DNA of 52,742 nucleotides. It comes from Trichomonas tenax. Lineage: Eukaryota; Parabasalia; Trichomonadida; Trichomonadidae. The notes under the pieces are model-generated. The model searched no databases. It was not told where the DNA came from and saw only the letters and a program-made list of their open reading frames with translations. Shown in pieces: positions 40,371 to 51,139 of this stretch (the first letter of the stretch is position 1; each line of letters opens with the position of its first letter). The position numbers were made by a program, and so were the translations under genes. The stretch is from positions 1-52,742 of the forward strand of contig JALKBU010000272.1 of assembly GCA_023091735.1 (NCBI GenBank). Direction: 5' to 3'.

Positions 40371-41252
40371 TCAGAATTCTTACAGCCATACACAACATTG
40401 TTGAGGTTTTATTTATCTCATATGAATTGAAGATATTGGTTTTAGAATAAAAAAAAACCCTTTCGAAGTTTCATTGATGAAATTTGATGAATAATCATCA
40501 TAGAATTTGGCGTTATTTCATGTATAAACATATTGAAAAGATTATGATATGGATATAATAATATAATTCATTTTTATGTTTAATGATATTTGGAATCTCA
40601 TTCAAAAGTCATTCTGAGCGCTCTAATGTTTGTAAATATCAATAAAAGCAAAAATATTATATGATTATCACTGATATAATTGTCAATGATTGTTTTTGAA
40701 AAATCAATAAAATTCAATGAAAGAAATAAAACATTAAAATTCGATGTTTGGATTCAGAAACACTATAAAAACACAATTCTAAAATTCGATCATTTATTTT
40801 ATCGTATTTTGTTTCAAATATTCAAAAAATTTTGAATAATGTCATTTGCCGTCAGATTTTTAAACCTCCATAATTAATGAAATTTCCATGAATAACACAT
40901 AATAAGAAGCTTATTTATCAAATAAAATCCAAGAACCACCTAATAACGTATAAATTACACGTCAAATATACTAATTCTGATAGAATTATGATTTATATAT
41001 AAAATAAAATTGTTTAATCAAATAATATTCGAAATTATATTTGACAATTTACAAAAATTACTTGACAAAATTTATCTTTATTTGGCATAAAATTGATCAA
41101 AGTGGTCTATAAAATTTTTCGAGAAATCTTGAAATATAGCATCGACATGATATTTACAATCTAAAAATCACATTTTAAAAAGTTTATCCAAATTCTTTTT
41201 AAAGCAAAGATTGATGTAAACATCACAAAACATAATCCGCCAAAATTCAATA
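40371..41252. other. Intergenic, promoter side of the large surface gene
   Basis: AT-rich, no gene recognised. A TCAATA element lies at 41247, directly before the ATG at 41253, and could be its initiator. Confidence 0.4.
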
Positions 41253-44200
41253 ATGTTTCTTTTCGTTGTCGCTCTCTCGGAATACAAAAATTTAATCCAA
41301 GCAGCGAAAAACAACGCCAATGCGAAGAAGTTGCACAATATACAGAAATTACAAGATCTTAAGCCTACAACTTACGCTGAAAACGGATATGAATATACAA
41401 TCCGCTACGGTGTCACTGGTGACTTGTCCGAGGATATTCTTGGCTTCGCCAAGGAGAGATCCCACATAGCGTTAGTTGTAAAGGAGAACGCAGATTCGAA
41501 ATTAAATAAAGTTTTTACAAATTCAGAAAAGCAAAAGATGTATATGCTCACGGAAGTTGTCGATCAGGAAGATAACGTCAAAGTTTACAAAGTCCAAAAA
41601 GTTGATGCTCTCGATTTAATTTCTCATATTCGTTACGTAAGTGAAGCAGATCCAGTTTTTAACAAGGAAGTCAGCACCTCATACAAATGGAATCCAAATG
41701 GTGAACCATTCACTGCTGGACGCCCACAAAATGCCTATGAAACTGATCATCTCAAAATCGGTGCTGGTGCTTATGCTCGTGCCAGGATCACAGTGAGCAT
41801 CGACATCGTCATGAGGTCACTTTCTCTCACAGCCACATTGAACACAAAGGCTATCGTTGGTGCCCAAGTTCTTATTGATGGACTACATTATTCTCTTCCA
41901 AAGCTCAAAGTCTTTAGCGGAACATACAACATTCCTAACTCATTGTCATTCAAATTGTTCGGCATTGGAATTGGTTTGACAACAGATTTATTCGCTGATA
42001 TTTCTATCAACGCGATTGATCTTAACATACCAATCCACATCGAGTGGTACCGTGGATATATCGTCGAAGCCGAGAAATCCGTCTCAGTTACAACATCAAA
42101 GGGCTTCATTGATGGTCCAGTCACATTCACAGTGACACCAGTCAAGTCCGGCACATCCGTCGAAGAGGCCGTCCAGCAGATCCTCTCTTGCACATTCGAA
42201 ATGACACCAACTGTTGATATGGGTGTTGTTATTGCATTAACCGCAGGAAAGATCAAATATCTTGAAACAAAGATCCACGTTATCCCATACGTCCCAATCA
42301 AGTTCGGATTCGACCGTGAAGAATGCGCTTCTCCATTCTTGTATGGTTCAATGCAGCCAAAGCTAGACCTCAGATTCACATTCTCTGGCTTCAAGTACCA
42401 CGATATCACCATCATCAAGGACTACGATCACACATGGAACCTCTGGACATGCAGGCCATTGATGATGTGCCTTGCCGATCCATTCACAGCCGAAGAGCGC
42501 TCATCATCCAGAACATACTCTTCAGACCTTGTTTCGTATGTCATCAACCCATCACTTTCTATCTCCGGATATACATTCACACATCCAAACCACATCGTCG
42601 AGCTCCAGGCCGTCTCGAAGAGCAACGCAGTCCTCGCGCAGACAGCTTTCAAGTGGCAGCAGATTCCGAAGGAGCCGGCGAGATACTACAGTGGCAGGTT
42701 CTTGGTCGTTTCGAACCCTCCATCTGACTTCTACTGGCGCTTCAAGGCCCGCCAGGCAAATAATTGGGTCTTCTTCGATACATACACGAACATGAAGCGT
42801 GAAATCAAGCCGGCGTATGATATCCTCAATCTCAACTATGTCGGAATCAAGGAAGATGACAAATCATCCAACTCTGCAATGATCGAGGTTTACCACAATG
42901 CCAAGTCCGGACGCAACGTCCAGGTCGGTAAGGAGTACCGCGTTTCTCCAGACGACAAGTTCATTGCTTTCGAAGCCAACTACGAAGGTGAGTGGGCTAT
43001 TCTCACACGCCAGCAGGGACAGCAGTACAAGCTCGCTGAGAACCACTACTTCACAAACGCCATGGCCGATCCGTACGACAGCTATAACAACTTCAAACAC
43101 GTCGCTAAGAGGACAGGCGTCTACATGCAGGTCTCCTTAGAAAAGCTTGTCGTTACTAAGTCGATTGGAAAGAAGGGCATCTTACTCAACATCAACAGAT
43201 TTGAGAAGTCATACGCTACAAGCTGTGCCGCTTTCACACTCGGCAAGATCGGCTCTGACGATCAGGTCCAGGCCACACCAGTCGGAACGTATACAGCTGC
43301 TGATTTAGGTGTTTCATCATGGAACTTCCTTTACCACTCCGTCCCAGGAACATCATTCCAGTGCGAGATTTCTATCGAAGGTGGCACCAGCGTTACAAAT
43401 CAATTAGATCATAACACAATCAAGAACGCAGCAGTGATCAAGTTTGTATACGATTCGTGCCAGATCTTCTTCAGAATCAAGTTCGTTAACCCAACAATCT
43501 TCGCTGACGTTCCAGCCAAGACAAGATCTGCAATTCCAGTTTTCATCCAAGATGTTACTGCTCGCAACGGATTGTTCACACCATACAGTAATTTATTCGA
43601 GAACATTGGAAGCTACGTTGTTATCAAGAAGAAATTGGATATCCTTAGTGTTGGCTATATCCCAATTACAGGCAAACAGGCAGTTTACGTTCCAGTTTAT
43701 GCAGATGGCTTCACACCAATGATAGAACACGAAGTTATCGATTCTAACCTCTTCCTTGTCAAGCTTACACCAGATATGTTCACATTTGGCAACAATGTAG
43801 AATTCGCGATCACATTCAAGGTCAACAAGAAGGGACTCATTGAGCGCAAGATCCAGCTCTTCGAACCATTCGCTACAGACAACTTCGGATCATTCGCTTA
43901 TCAAATCAACAACGCATTCAAGACAACATTCAAACCAGGCATCATCTCCAACTCCAAGGCCAAGTTCACAGCAATCCACACAACAGCAAGCACTAACTAC
44001 GTCAAGCAGGCTACAGCTGTTGACATCGGCCAAGGCTGGACTGTCCACTATGCCTCTTATTATCTCAATACTGAAGTCTCCTTCGTCCAGACAACATTCG
44101 AAATCACAGACAAGTTCGCTTCAATTGATTTCGAGCTTCCAATGTACAGCAAGGAAATCCTCTCCAAGCTATACTTCTATTTCACATGCAATCGTGCTAA

Positions 44201-45056
44201 GGAGGCCATTGTATATGACCATAACGGCAACAATCTCTTGCAGTTCGAGATCGGAACACCAGTTTTCGGTACAAACTCAGGAGCTGTATACACAGTCGTT
44301 CCAATCTGCGCTTCACCAACATCTGCATTCTGCTCAATCCCAATCAAGTTTGAGCCATTTGAACAGTATCGCATGGCATACAGCGATCCAGATGGCATCC
44401 ATGCTTACTATGATAAACTCAACAGATTTGGAACAGGTGTCATCGGTGAGCAGCTTTGGATCACGAGTCAAGAAGAGACAGTTGTTAATGTCTGGAAGAC
44501 ATGGGAGGGAGAAATCAAGATGGAGAAATACGAAAAAGATTTCTATCCAATAGAGATCAACAGAAACATCGATGCACTTGGCAACATCACATATAAGGCA
44601 ATAATGGACAGCAAGGTCCTTTACGCCTCACAGAAGTATGTTTCTGATAATTTCGACCAAGCAATTGCTGTCCTCGGTGTTGCTGGCAGAGTTCCTTATG
44701 CCTCAATCTCACACAAGGACTTCTCCATCTCATTCCCAAGAAGCGACTTCTCGCCAGCTACACCTTCTCAGGATTGCGCCGCTTATGAGCCAATTTTCGG
44801 CATTATGCACGGCACATGCACATCACTTAAGCTCACTATCACAGACAACAGTGTTGCTTACAACGATGTCGATTCTCAGAGCACAGAAGATAATTACCTC
44901 AAGACTGCAAAGCCATGGATGATCATCACGATTGTTGGCGCAGTCCTTTTGGCAACGATTATCATCGTTGTCGGTGTTGTCCTTCTTCGCAGAAAGCCGA
45001 AGAAGAATGAGTCATCTCAGTTGACAGAGTCTCTTGTCCAACCAATGCTTATTTAA
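41253..45056 (+). CDS. Large type I membrane surface protein
   Basis: 1267 residues. A short hydrophobic start (MFLFVVALS) is a probable signal peptide. The long ectodomain is rich in beta-strand, threonine, valine and aromatic residues with few cysteines. One membrane segment (WMIITIVGAVLLATIIIVV) follows, then a basic stop-transfer sequence (LLRRKPKKNESS) and a tail of about 20 residues. There is no recognised domain or internal repeat. Codon use is strongly biased to C-ending codons compared with neighbouring genes, a sign of high expression. Cell-surface location is therefore likely; ligand unknown. It stands next to two decayed surface genes (38505, 39583). TAAA overlaps the stop codon. 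Confidence 0.85.
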   Translation: MFLFVVALSEYKNLIQAAKNNANAKKLHNIQKLQDLKPTTYAENGYEYTIRYGVTGDLSEDILGFAKERSHIALVVKENADSKLNKVFTNSEKQKMYMLTEVVDQEDNVKVYKVQKVDALDLISHIRYVSEADPVFNKEVSTSYKWNPNGEPFTAGRPQNAYETDHLKIGAGAYARARITVSIDIVMRSLSLTATLNTKAIVGAQVLIDGLHYSLPKLKVFSGTYNIPNSLSFKLFGIGIGLTTDLFADISINAIDLNIPIHIEWYRGYIVEAEKSVSVTTSKGFIDGPVTFTVTPVKSGTSVEEAVQQILSCTFEMTPTVDMGVVIALTAGKIKYLETKIHVIPYVPIKFGFDREECASPFLYGSMQPKLDLRFTFSGFKYHDITIIKDYDHTWNLWTCRPLMMCLADPFTAEERSSSRTYSSDLVSYVINPSLSISGYTFTHPNHIVELQAVSKSNAVLAQTAFKWQQIPKEPARYYSGRFLVVSNPPSDFYWRFKARQANNWVFFDTYTNMKREIKPAYDILNLNYVGIKEDDKSSNSAMIEVYHNAKSGRNVQVGKEYRVSPDDKFIAFEANYEGEWAILTRQQGQQYKLAENHYFTNAMADPYDSYNNFKHVAKRTGVYMQVSLEKLVVTKSIGKKGILLNINRFEKSYATSCAAFTLGKIGSDDQVQATPVGTYTAADLGVSSWNFLYHSVPGTSFQCEISIEGGTSVTNQLDHNTIKNAAVIKFVYDSCQIFFRIKFVNPTIFADVPAKTRSAIPVFIQDVTARNGLFTPYSNLFENIGSYVVIKKKLDILSVGYIPITGKQAVYVPVYADGFTPMIEHEVIDSNLFLVKLTPDMFTFGNNVEFAITFKVNKKGLIERKIQLFEPFATDNFGSFAYQINNAFKTTFKPGIISNSKAKFTAIHTTASTNYVKQATAVDIGQGWTVHYASYYLNTEVSFVQTTFEITDKFASIDFELPMYSKEILSKLYFYFTCNRAKEAIVYDHNGNNLLQFEIGTPVFGTNSGAVYTVVPICASPTSAFCSIPIKFEPFEQYRMAYSDPDGIHAYYDKLNRFGTGVIGEQLWITSQEETVVNVWKTWEGEIKMEKYEKDFYPIEINRNIDALGNITYKAIMDSKVLYASQKYVSDNFDQAIAVLGVAGRVPYASISHKDFSISFPRSDFSPATPSQDCAAYEPIFGIMHGTCTSLKLTITDNSVAYNDVDSQSTEDNYLKTAKPWMIITIVGAVLLATIIIVVGVVLLRRKPKKNESSQLTESLVQPMLI

Positions 45057-45144
45057 AAATTTATTTTTATCTTCATTTTAGGTAAATTAATTCTTCATTT
45101 TTACTGAAAAGAACTTATTTCTCTTTAACCTATTACAACTATGT

Positions 45145-45855
45145 TTAATTTAATTTGATAACACTATTTTTTGATTCATGTTCCTCGTCATAAATGCAGA
45201 TATTGCCTGAATAAAATGATAACAATTTGCTTTTGACCATAGAATCTAAAATCAGTAGTATTTCTTTGTCCTTTGTTGGAATATTTCTTGGATTAAACAT
45301 CCATACAAGATTTTCCATAGTAACAGAATCACTATTTTTAACAAATTCAAGAATCTTATCACGCAACAGAAGTTTAGAAATTCTTGCTTTCTCTTGCATA
45401 ATTGGAAATCCTGATATTATTTTGTTATCATCATCAATGACAGCATATTCTTCTTCGTTAATTCTGCTTTTGAACGACAAAAAATTCTGAAAGTGTGAAG
45501 TTATTATGGATCCGGATTCAACACTTTGTAGTGCAATTTCATATGCTGAAGGGAAACGACAATGTATTAAAAATGCAAAATCAATTACAATATCTGAATA
45601 TCTAAAGCCATGCTTAGATTTAGCTGTTGTAAGATTCTTTAAAATATTATTCAATAACTCTTTTGCATTGTCTGAGGCAATAGATTCTAAATTGAATAAA
45701 TTTGGATTTGTTTCGTCCTCTTCGGTTTTAACATGTAAATTCCTCGTTCTTATTGCAATTAAGTTTTTGTGTTGGATTCTTTTAGGCTGTCTTGCTTATC
45801 TTGCTTTAGCAAGACGATCATTGGGTGGACTGTGATCTTCGAATACAATTTCCAT
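45145..45855 (-). pseudogene. Hypothetical 236-codon gene with one in-frame TAA
   Basis: The ATG at 45855 gives MEIVFEDHSPPNDRLAKAR, then a TAA at codon 20 (45796-45798). The same frame then stays open for 216 codons to the stop at 45145 without any ATG before MQEKARISK. The peptide around the stop is basic (RLAKAR-stop-ARQPKRIQ), consistent with CAA mutated to TAA. The C-terminal half (DKILEFVKNSDSVTMENL...TKDKEILLILDSMVKSKLL) looks like a winged helix. It may be newly dead, a strain polymorphism or a readthrough gene. Convergent with the surface gene, 88 bases apart. Confidence 0.6.
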
Positions 45856-47022
45856 ATCATGCAGGTTAAAACCCTTTTAAAAATCTAGAACTTCCAAAAT
45901 TTGCTCATAAGTTGCCATCAATCGAATCGTAACGGTATGTTCAGGAATCGATAAAGACATTGACACTTTTAACCTTATAAAAATATCAACAAATATTTAA
46001 TCGCAGGGACTTGAGCTGTAATTCATTATACAATAAGATAGTATTCATTAGAAGAAACAAATAATGTAAATCCAATGATATTAAAGACGAGCTTGATTAA
46101 TTTAATAATGCAAAATATCGAAAAGTATATTTATGTGCCCTTCCTATACACAAATCATACAGCGTAACGCAGTTAATGTATTTGTGAGTTAGGTGTTTCT
46201 TAAAATCGAATTGTTGTATTTCGCATGTATTATAAACGTGCATCATTGTGACGATTTGAGCACTTTGAATAGTGACTTTGCATAGTGATGCTGATGTGTG
46301 TCATTGTAGCGTATCAAATCTTCTCAATACGCACTGTAGAAAAAGATAAATTTTTCGAGATTTCGGTCTTACCGACAATGACGTGCTTGGATGGTGGTAT
46401 TGATACACATAGAATATAGAGCATATGTCAACAAGAGAGAACACCATAGTTTCAAACTGGAACAAAGATGTGATTTGTATCTCAGTAACCAGAATAAAAA
46501 TTATGATTTTCTTTGATGAAATCAAAGATACAAAAGGACTTAAAGAAGAATATGATGTTAAATCAATCAAAATTTTATCCGACCGAACAAAAAGTGAGAT
46601 TGAATAGTTTACAGTAGCCTAAAGATGATTATTAAACAACACCCACTCGCTTAAACGTTCTAGAATGAACATCCTCAGATTCTGCCAGCGCAAACATGAG
46701 AAATCCGTCAGTAAAAGTATATTCTAATAATATCGTGCATAATTAAGTGAAATTGATGAAAGATGTTGATAAATCATGATAGAGTGAGGTGAACTACCAT
46801 CGTCGTTAAGCAAGACTCCTTGAGAATAAATGATTAAAGAGCTAAGTCCATTTTTTGGACTACATAACATCTTTAAAAAAGTGTTTTAACCTTTGATTCG
46901 CATAATATTTTATGAGTTTTAATTTTAGTTTTATATTTAGATAGAGGACAATGAATGAATTCATAACATGCGCAAATTGGCCACATTTATTTTTAGAAGG
47001 AAAAAACTGACAATTTTTCGAA
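45856..47022. other. Intergenic, no convincing gene
   Basis: 1.17 kb. A 60-residue frame at 46425-46607 (ATG start, ending DRTKSEIE) has some protein-like character but no homology I recognise, and its opposite strand is also open, so it is not called. Confidence 0.4.
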
Positions 47023-47157
47023 ATGGACCAGCACACGCTTTACCTCACATGCACAACTCTCGGAACGCTAATCTTTGGCCTCGTGTTCGTCAACTACTAC
47101 CTCGGCGCCCAAGAAGAGGAAAATGAAAAGAAGAAAGATAAGCAGAAGAAAGAGTAA
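47023..47157 (+). CDS. 44-residue single-span membrane protein, possibly OST4-like
   Basis: The ATG at 47023 gives MDQHTLYLTCTTLGTLIFGL then VFVNYYLGAQEEENEKKKDK and a lysine-rich end, with a TAA at 47155-47157. Codon use is C-rich and host-like, in sharp contrast to the AT-rich flanks, which argues that it is a real gene. The layout (short lumenal N-terminus, one span with LGTLIFGLVFV, charged cytosolic tail) resembles OST4, the tiny subunit that holds the oligosaccharyltransferase complex together in the ER. That match rests on layout and a few residues only; other tail-anchored ER miniproteins are possible. Confidence 0.55.
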   Translation: MDQHTLYLTCTTLGTLIFGLVFVNYYLGAQEEENEKKKDKQKKE

Positions 47158-47641
47158 ATTTCAAAAATCTATATTGTTAATACCAAATCGTTGTTGGAAT
47201 TTTTGATACAGGATTTACTTGCTGCTATTTAGTTTATAGTGGCAATATTTTAAAACGTATTTTTTTTATACAAAAATATATATAGAAATATCTATTACAA
47301 TACTCACAAAACGCTTAATTCACATAGACATATCAGTCATTTATTGCTAATTTTGATATTGATAATTTAAATATTTCAAACCAATTCAAAATCTCTTAAA
47401 TATAACAAGCTCTTCACCCATATCCCTCCCAAAAGTCCTTTTAATGACACACTATGAAAAATGTGATATTGAAATTTAATTATCAAAAATTATCTATTGA
47501 TATCAAAGTTATAGCAAGCTGAGATGGAGTCAATAACAAATATAAGAAATTTATCAGACAAAAACTACTCTATAAAAAGTTTGATGAAGAATGAAATAAC
47601 TAAAAGAAAAGAATTTTTTTTTGCTTGACCAAATATTTTTA
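47158..47641. other. Intergenic, no gene seen
   Basis: AT-rich leader region of the 4EHP gene. No initiator match close to the ATG. Confidence 0.35.
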
Positions 47642-48247
47642 ATGGAACTTCAGTTAAATTCTCCGTGGACATTTTATTACTATCAGAAGCCGACAGAGGA
47701 AAACAAAGACGCCTCTTACGAACAGTGCATTTACAAGATCGGCAAATTCGCGACAGCAGAACAATTTTGGCAAATCTATTCTTATCTTCAAAGAGTAAGT
47801 AACCTCCCGAATAATATTACGCTGTATTTATTCAGGGGCGATACACGTCCTATGTGGGAAGACGAAGAAAACCGTCGTGGTGGCTCTTTCCGCATTTCGT
47901 TACAGAAAAACCAAATCAAATCATCATGGGAGCGCTTAGTTTTGAATCTCATTGGAGAGCAGCTTCCAGAAGATGTAGTAGGAATTGGCGCTCTTACACG
48001 TGCAAGAAGTGACTTTATTTATATTTGGCATAAGAATGCTTCTGATTCTGCAATTCGTCTCGGCGTTGTTGAGAGCATTCATAAGCTTTTAGAATTACAC
48101 CTTAAGAGCAAGATTGATTATAATCCATTCGATCCAGAAGCTGGAGGCTTTGATCCAAAGGTTTTCATTCAATATTCAATCGAAGAGAATGGTCCTGTCG
48201 AAAAGTTAGTACCAAAGCATACCAAACAAGGTAAAGAACAAAAATAA
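47642..48247 (+). CDS. Class II eIF4E (4EHP-like) cap-binding protein
   Basis: 201 residues from the ATG at 47642. The eIF4E fold is clear: SPWTFYYYQKP, SYEQCIYKIGKFATAEQFW, PMWEDEENRRGGSFRI, WERLVLNLIGEQL and FIYIWHKNASD. Of the residues that stack on the cap, W72 (in MWEDE) is kept, while the partner tryptophan is tyrosine (Y26 in SYEQ), as in 4EHP/eIF4E2. The position equal to mammalian W46 is also tyrosine (Y12). W43 here (QFW) equals the mammalian W73 that binds 4E-binding partners. 4EHP proteins usually repress translation by occupying the mRNA cap without recruiting eIF4G. Whether this is the repressor or a working initiation factor in this lineage is open. Confidence 0.9.
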   Translation: MELQLNSPWTFYYYQKPTEENKDASYEQCIYKIGKFATAEQFWQIYSYLQRVSNLPNNITLYLFRGDTRPMWEDEENRRGGSFRISLQKNQIKSSWERLVLNLIGEQLPEDVVGIGALTRARSDFIYIWHKNASDSAIRLGVVESIHKLLELHLKSKIDYNPFDPEAGGFDPKVFIQYSIEENGPVEKLVPKHTKQGKEQK

Positions 48248-48913
48248 TCCCAATAAATCAATTTCAGATATGTAATGTACCGCAACCAAACATATATTTT
48301 TCTTATAAGTTATTATATAATAGATATTTGGTTTTTTCTATCTTTTTTTAAAGTAAATTAAATGTTAGAATAACCATATATGACTCTTAACATATCAATT
48401 CGTTGGCATCATGAAATGAAATGCTAAAATTGAATATACACATCGATTTTTTGAGAATATCTAATTTCATTTCCTAATTATCGCGAAAATCAATTGTTTA
48501 CTATACAATCAGCATAAAAATTCACATGCATATCATATTATTTGTTCTAAGATTCTCGAACAAAATATAGAAATTTTATTTCTGATTATGTATTTTATTT
48601 GATACAAATCTAATGAACTGATAGTATAAGAAATGTATATTCAAGATGCTGCGAGTATCAAGTGTGGTTTGATGAAGAGAATAAATATTTTGATAGATTA
48701 TTTTAATGTTTATAGATATGTTTGTATTTGATATATACAAAGGGGTTTCAAGCTTGTGCTTTGTCAATGGCGAATGAAATATTGAACTAAATGCATGAAT
48801 TGAAATCAAAGTTTGAATTTATGAATATCATTGTGTGATTGATTGACATCGCATCAGCGGGTCTAATAAGCAAAGCCTGCATCAAAGAATTTTGACACTT
48901 TTTTGTTTCAAGA
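48248..48913. other. Intergenic, no gene seen
   Basis: AT-rich stretch; ends in GACACTTTTTT and TTTCAAGA directly before the ATG at 48914. Confidence 0.4.
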
Positions 48914-49678
48914 ATGTTTCATTTTAGAAGACTGAATGAAGATCCTGTTGAAGTAAATATCGCAGAGGATGTTTCAGGCGACGAAGTAACGGCGACATTA
49001 ATAGAAAAGTTTAACTTTCCATCAGGAAATTATCAATTTGTTTATAATGGCCAACTTTTGGATTTCAATAGGCCATTGACAAATGTACCAAATGGATCAG
49101 AAGTAATTGTACTTGTTGATCATGTCCAAAAACCAACAAATTACAAACCAATTTGCAAATATGTGAGTTTTCATTTAGATATACCACCAAATCCAGAAGA
49201 AACAATGAAGCTTAGTGCAGAATTAGGCGGCCCAACAAGTCCAACGTTTTCATTCCGTGAACTCACTATTGATGAAGATAGAAAAATCAAAAATACCATT
49301 GATATACTCAAACTTAACAACATTTACGGAAATTCGTTCTGGGATTATCCAGAAGCTGCAGCAAATTTAGTTAATGTTTTAAGCCAAAATCCACATCTGT
49401 TTCAGATCGTTGAGCATTATGCTATGGAACATTTTTCGTCGGGTCTCACTCGAACAAACATGTTTTTCGCACCAATGTTAATGTGTGGAATTCCTTGCAA
49501 TTATCAATACGAAATAGGCGAAACTTTCGATGCAGCTCTTGCATCATTGACAGATACGCAACGTGAAGATTTTGCAAAGGTAATGCAGCTTAGAATGGAC
49601 AAAGACAAATCAATGAAAACATACTTAAGCAATGGCTGCAATTTGGAGGCAACTCTCAAAGCATTGCGTGGTGAGTAG
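48914..49678 (+). CDS. Ubiquitin-like domain protein
   Basis: 254 residues. Residues 1-75 form a ubiquitin-like fold: an initial beta hairpin (FHFRRLNEDPVEVNIAEDVS), helix (VTATLIEKF), then YQFVYNGQLLDFNRPLTNV and GSEVIVLV, matching the order of ubiquitin's strands and its I44-type loop. There is no C-terminal diglycine at that point, so the domain is not conjugated. The middle region (PEAAANLVNVLSQNPHLFQIV) is like the NPxL helices of STI1/UBL-shuttle proteins, and the C-terminal NGCNLEATLKAL fits a UBA-like helix. This suggests a proteasome-shuttle type of adaptor, but the pieces are divergent and the exact family is not identified. Confidence 0.6.
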   Translation: MFHFRRLNEDPVEVNIAEDVSGDEVTATLIEKFNFPSGNYQFVYNGQLLDFNRPLTNVPNGSEVIVLVDHVQKPTNYKPICKYVSFHLDIPPNPEETMKLSAELGGPTSPTFSFRELTIDEDRKIKNTIDILKLNNIYGNSFWDYPEAAANLVNVLSQNPHLFQIVEHYAMEHFSSGLTRTNMFFAPMLMCGIPCNYQYEIGETFDAALASLTDTQREDFAKVMQLRMDKDKSMKTYLSNGCNLEATLKALRGE

Positions 49679-50051
49679 ATTATATTTGTATGTGTATTTA
49701 TAAAATAAACTCTTGAGTATATTCAAATCAAAACTTCTCAAATTTGTAAAAAGACCTATATCAATTTTCAATATAATGATGCTGTATAATAAGATATCAA
49801 ATGCTGATGATGTGTTAATGAATAAATATAAATGAATGAAAATTTATTTTCATAATTGCCTCATGATATTTAAAATATAATTCCCGAATGACCTACAATG
49901 ATTAGAAGTATAATATAAAAGCTTAGATTTTGATATAACGAATAACGTAATTTGGAATAAATGAAAATTAAGATAAATTTAAGGAAAAATAGCACTGCAA
50001 GAATCTAAATCGAATATTTTATCAAAAGCCTGCGACGATTATTTATTAGTT
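49679..50051. other. Intergenic, no gene seen
   Basis: AT-rich spacer between two genes on the plus strand. Nothing recognisable. Confidence 0.4.
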
Positions 50052-50927
50052 ATGCGTGCAAGAACTTCTTATGGATCTCGACAATTGCGAGCTTTGCCGG
50101 GCTTAAACACGACAAAAAGCAGAACGATGCAGAGCTCTGTTGCAGAGGAGCCAATTAAACCCGTCAATCTGCACGAATTAAGATTACAAATTTTAACAAT
50201 GCAAGAACAAACAAAGAAAAATCGCTCGATTATTGCTAGAACAACGCAAAAGATCGACAGCAACACATCAATGATTAATAAGACATTCGAACAGTCCGCT
50301 GACGGACCTGCGGGCTCATCAAATCATAAAAATACAATTCCTATGTTCAAACGCAGCCTTGAAGGCTCTAAATCACATTTACAAGATGTAGAAGAGCAAA
50401 TTGAAAAGGCAAAGGTTGATGATAGATATTGGATTGCAAAAGAGCTCGAACAAGAGGTTGCTGTCGCATACGTAGAAATGAAACGCATTCAGGAAGATTA
50501 CATTGAACAAAAAGCAAAGCAAAATCATTATGAAACAATTTTTAAAGATGCTAACGCAATTCAATCGAGTGAGCACATCTCTCAGCTTCGCCAAGCAATA
50601 AGAGAAACTAAAGAGATGAATACATCATTGAGAGACAAACTTAGCGCTTATCAAAAGAAGAAAGCAAAGATTCAAATAGAATTCACTCTCCAAGAGAATA
50701 AAGATAGCGGCAAACCATCTCGGCAGATAATAGAAGAAGCAGAAATTGAGCAAGCCGAAGATAATCAAAAACTTCAACAAAATTGTGATCAAGTGAGGCA
50801 GATGGAATTGGATTATCAAGAGAAAGTTTCTAAGTTAGAAGAAGTCATTAATAGCCAAATCCAAATGATCCAACAGTATATGAAAGATAACGAAGCCGAA
50901 TTGAACAAGAATATTATCGAAGAGTAA
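50052..50927 (+). CDS. Coiled-coil protein
   Basis: 291 residues. A basic, serine-rich start (MRARTSYGSRQLRALPG) is followed from about residue 40 to the end by heptad-rich helix: LHELRLQILTMQEQTKKNRS, DVEEQIEKAKVDDRYWIAKE, LRQAIRETKEMNTSLRDKL and VSKLEEVINSQIQMIQQYM. A short linker with proline and glycine near 85-95 separates two coiled-coil parts. There is no signal peptide or membrane segment. The layout is like axonemal or cytoskeletal coiled-coil proteins of flagellates, but I cannot assign a family. Confidence 0.75.
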   Translation: MRARTSYGSRQLRALPGLNTTKSRTMQSSVAEEPIKPVNLHELRLQILTMQEQTKKNRSIIARTTQKIDSNTSMINKTFEQSADGPAGSSNHKNTIPMFKRSLEGSKSHLQDVEEQIEKAKVDDRYWIAKELEQEVAVAYVEMKRIQEDYIEQKAKQNHYETIFKDANAIQSSEHISQLRQAIRETKEMNTSLRDKLSAYQKKKAKIQIEFTLQENKDSGKPSRQIIEEAEIEQAEDNQKLQQNCDQVRQMELDYQEKVSKLEEVINSQIQMIQQYMKDNEAELNKNIIEE

Positions 50928-51139
50928 CTTTTTTGTATCATCTATTGAGTTTTATTTCACCTATGTTAATTAAAATTCTTTTTGTTTTAGTTTATATTGA
51001 AATATAGAATGAACCAGAAAGTTTTAATATAAAAATTATTATATTCCTTGTAAGTGATATGAGAATACACCTAATTTGAACGAAAGTGAAATAATATTTT
51101 AGAATTGAAAAAAAAAATAAAACAATATACTAAGAAAAT

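Noticed and set aside
42323..44922. Several serine-rich ORFs overlapping the large surface protein
   Set aside because: Shadow frames caused by strong codon bias of the real gene.
46301..46607. Overlapping ORFs on both strands (89 and 60 residues)
   Set aside because: Mutually overlapping, no homology, no initiator; not enough to call either.
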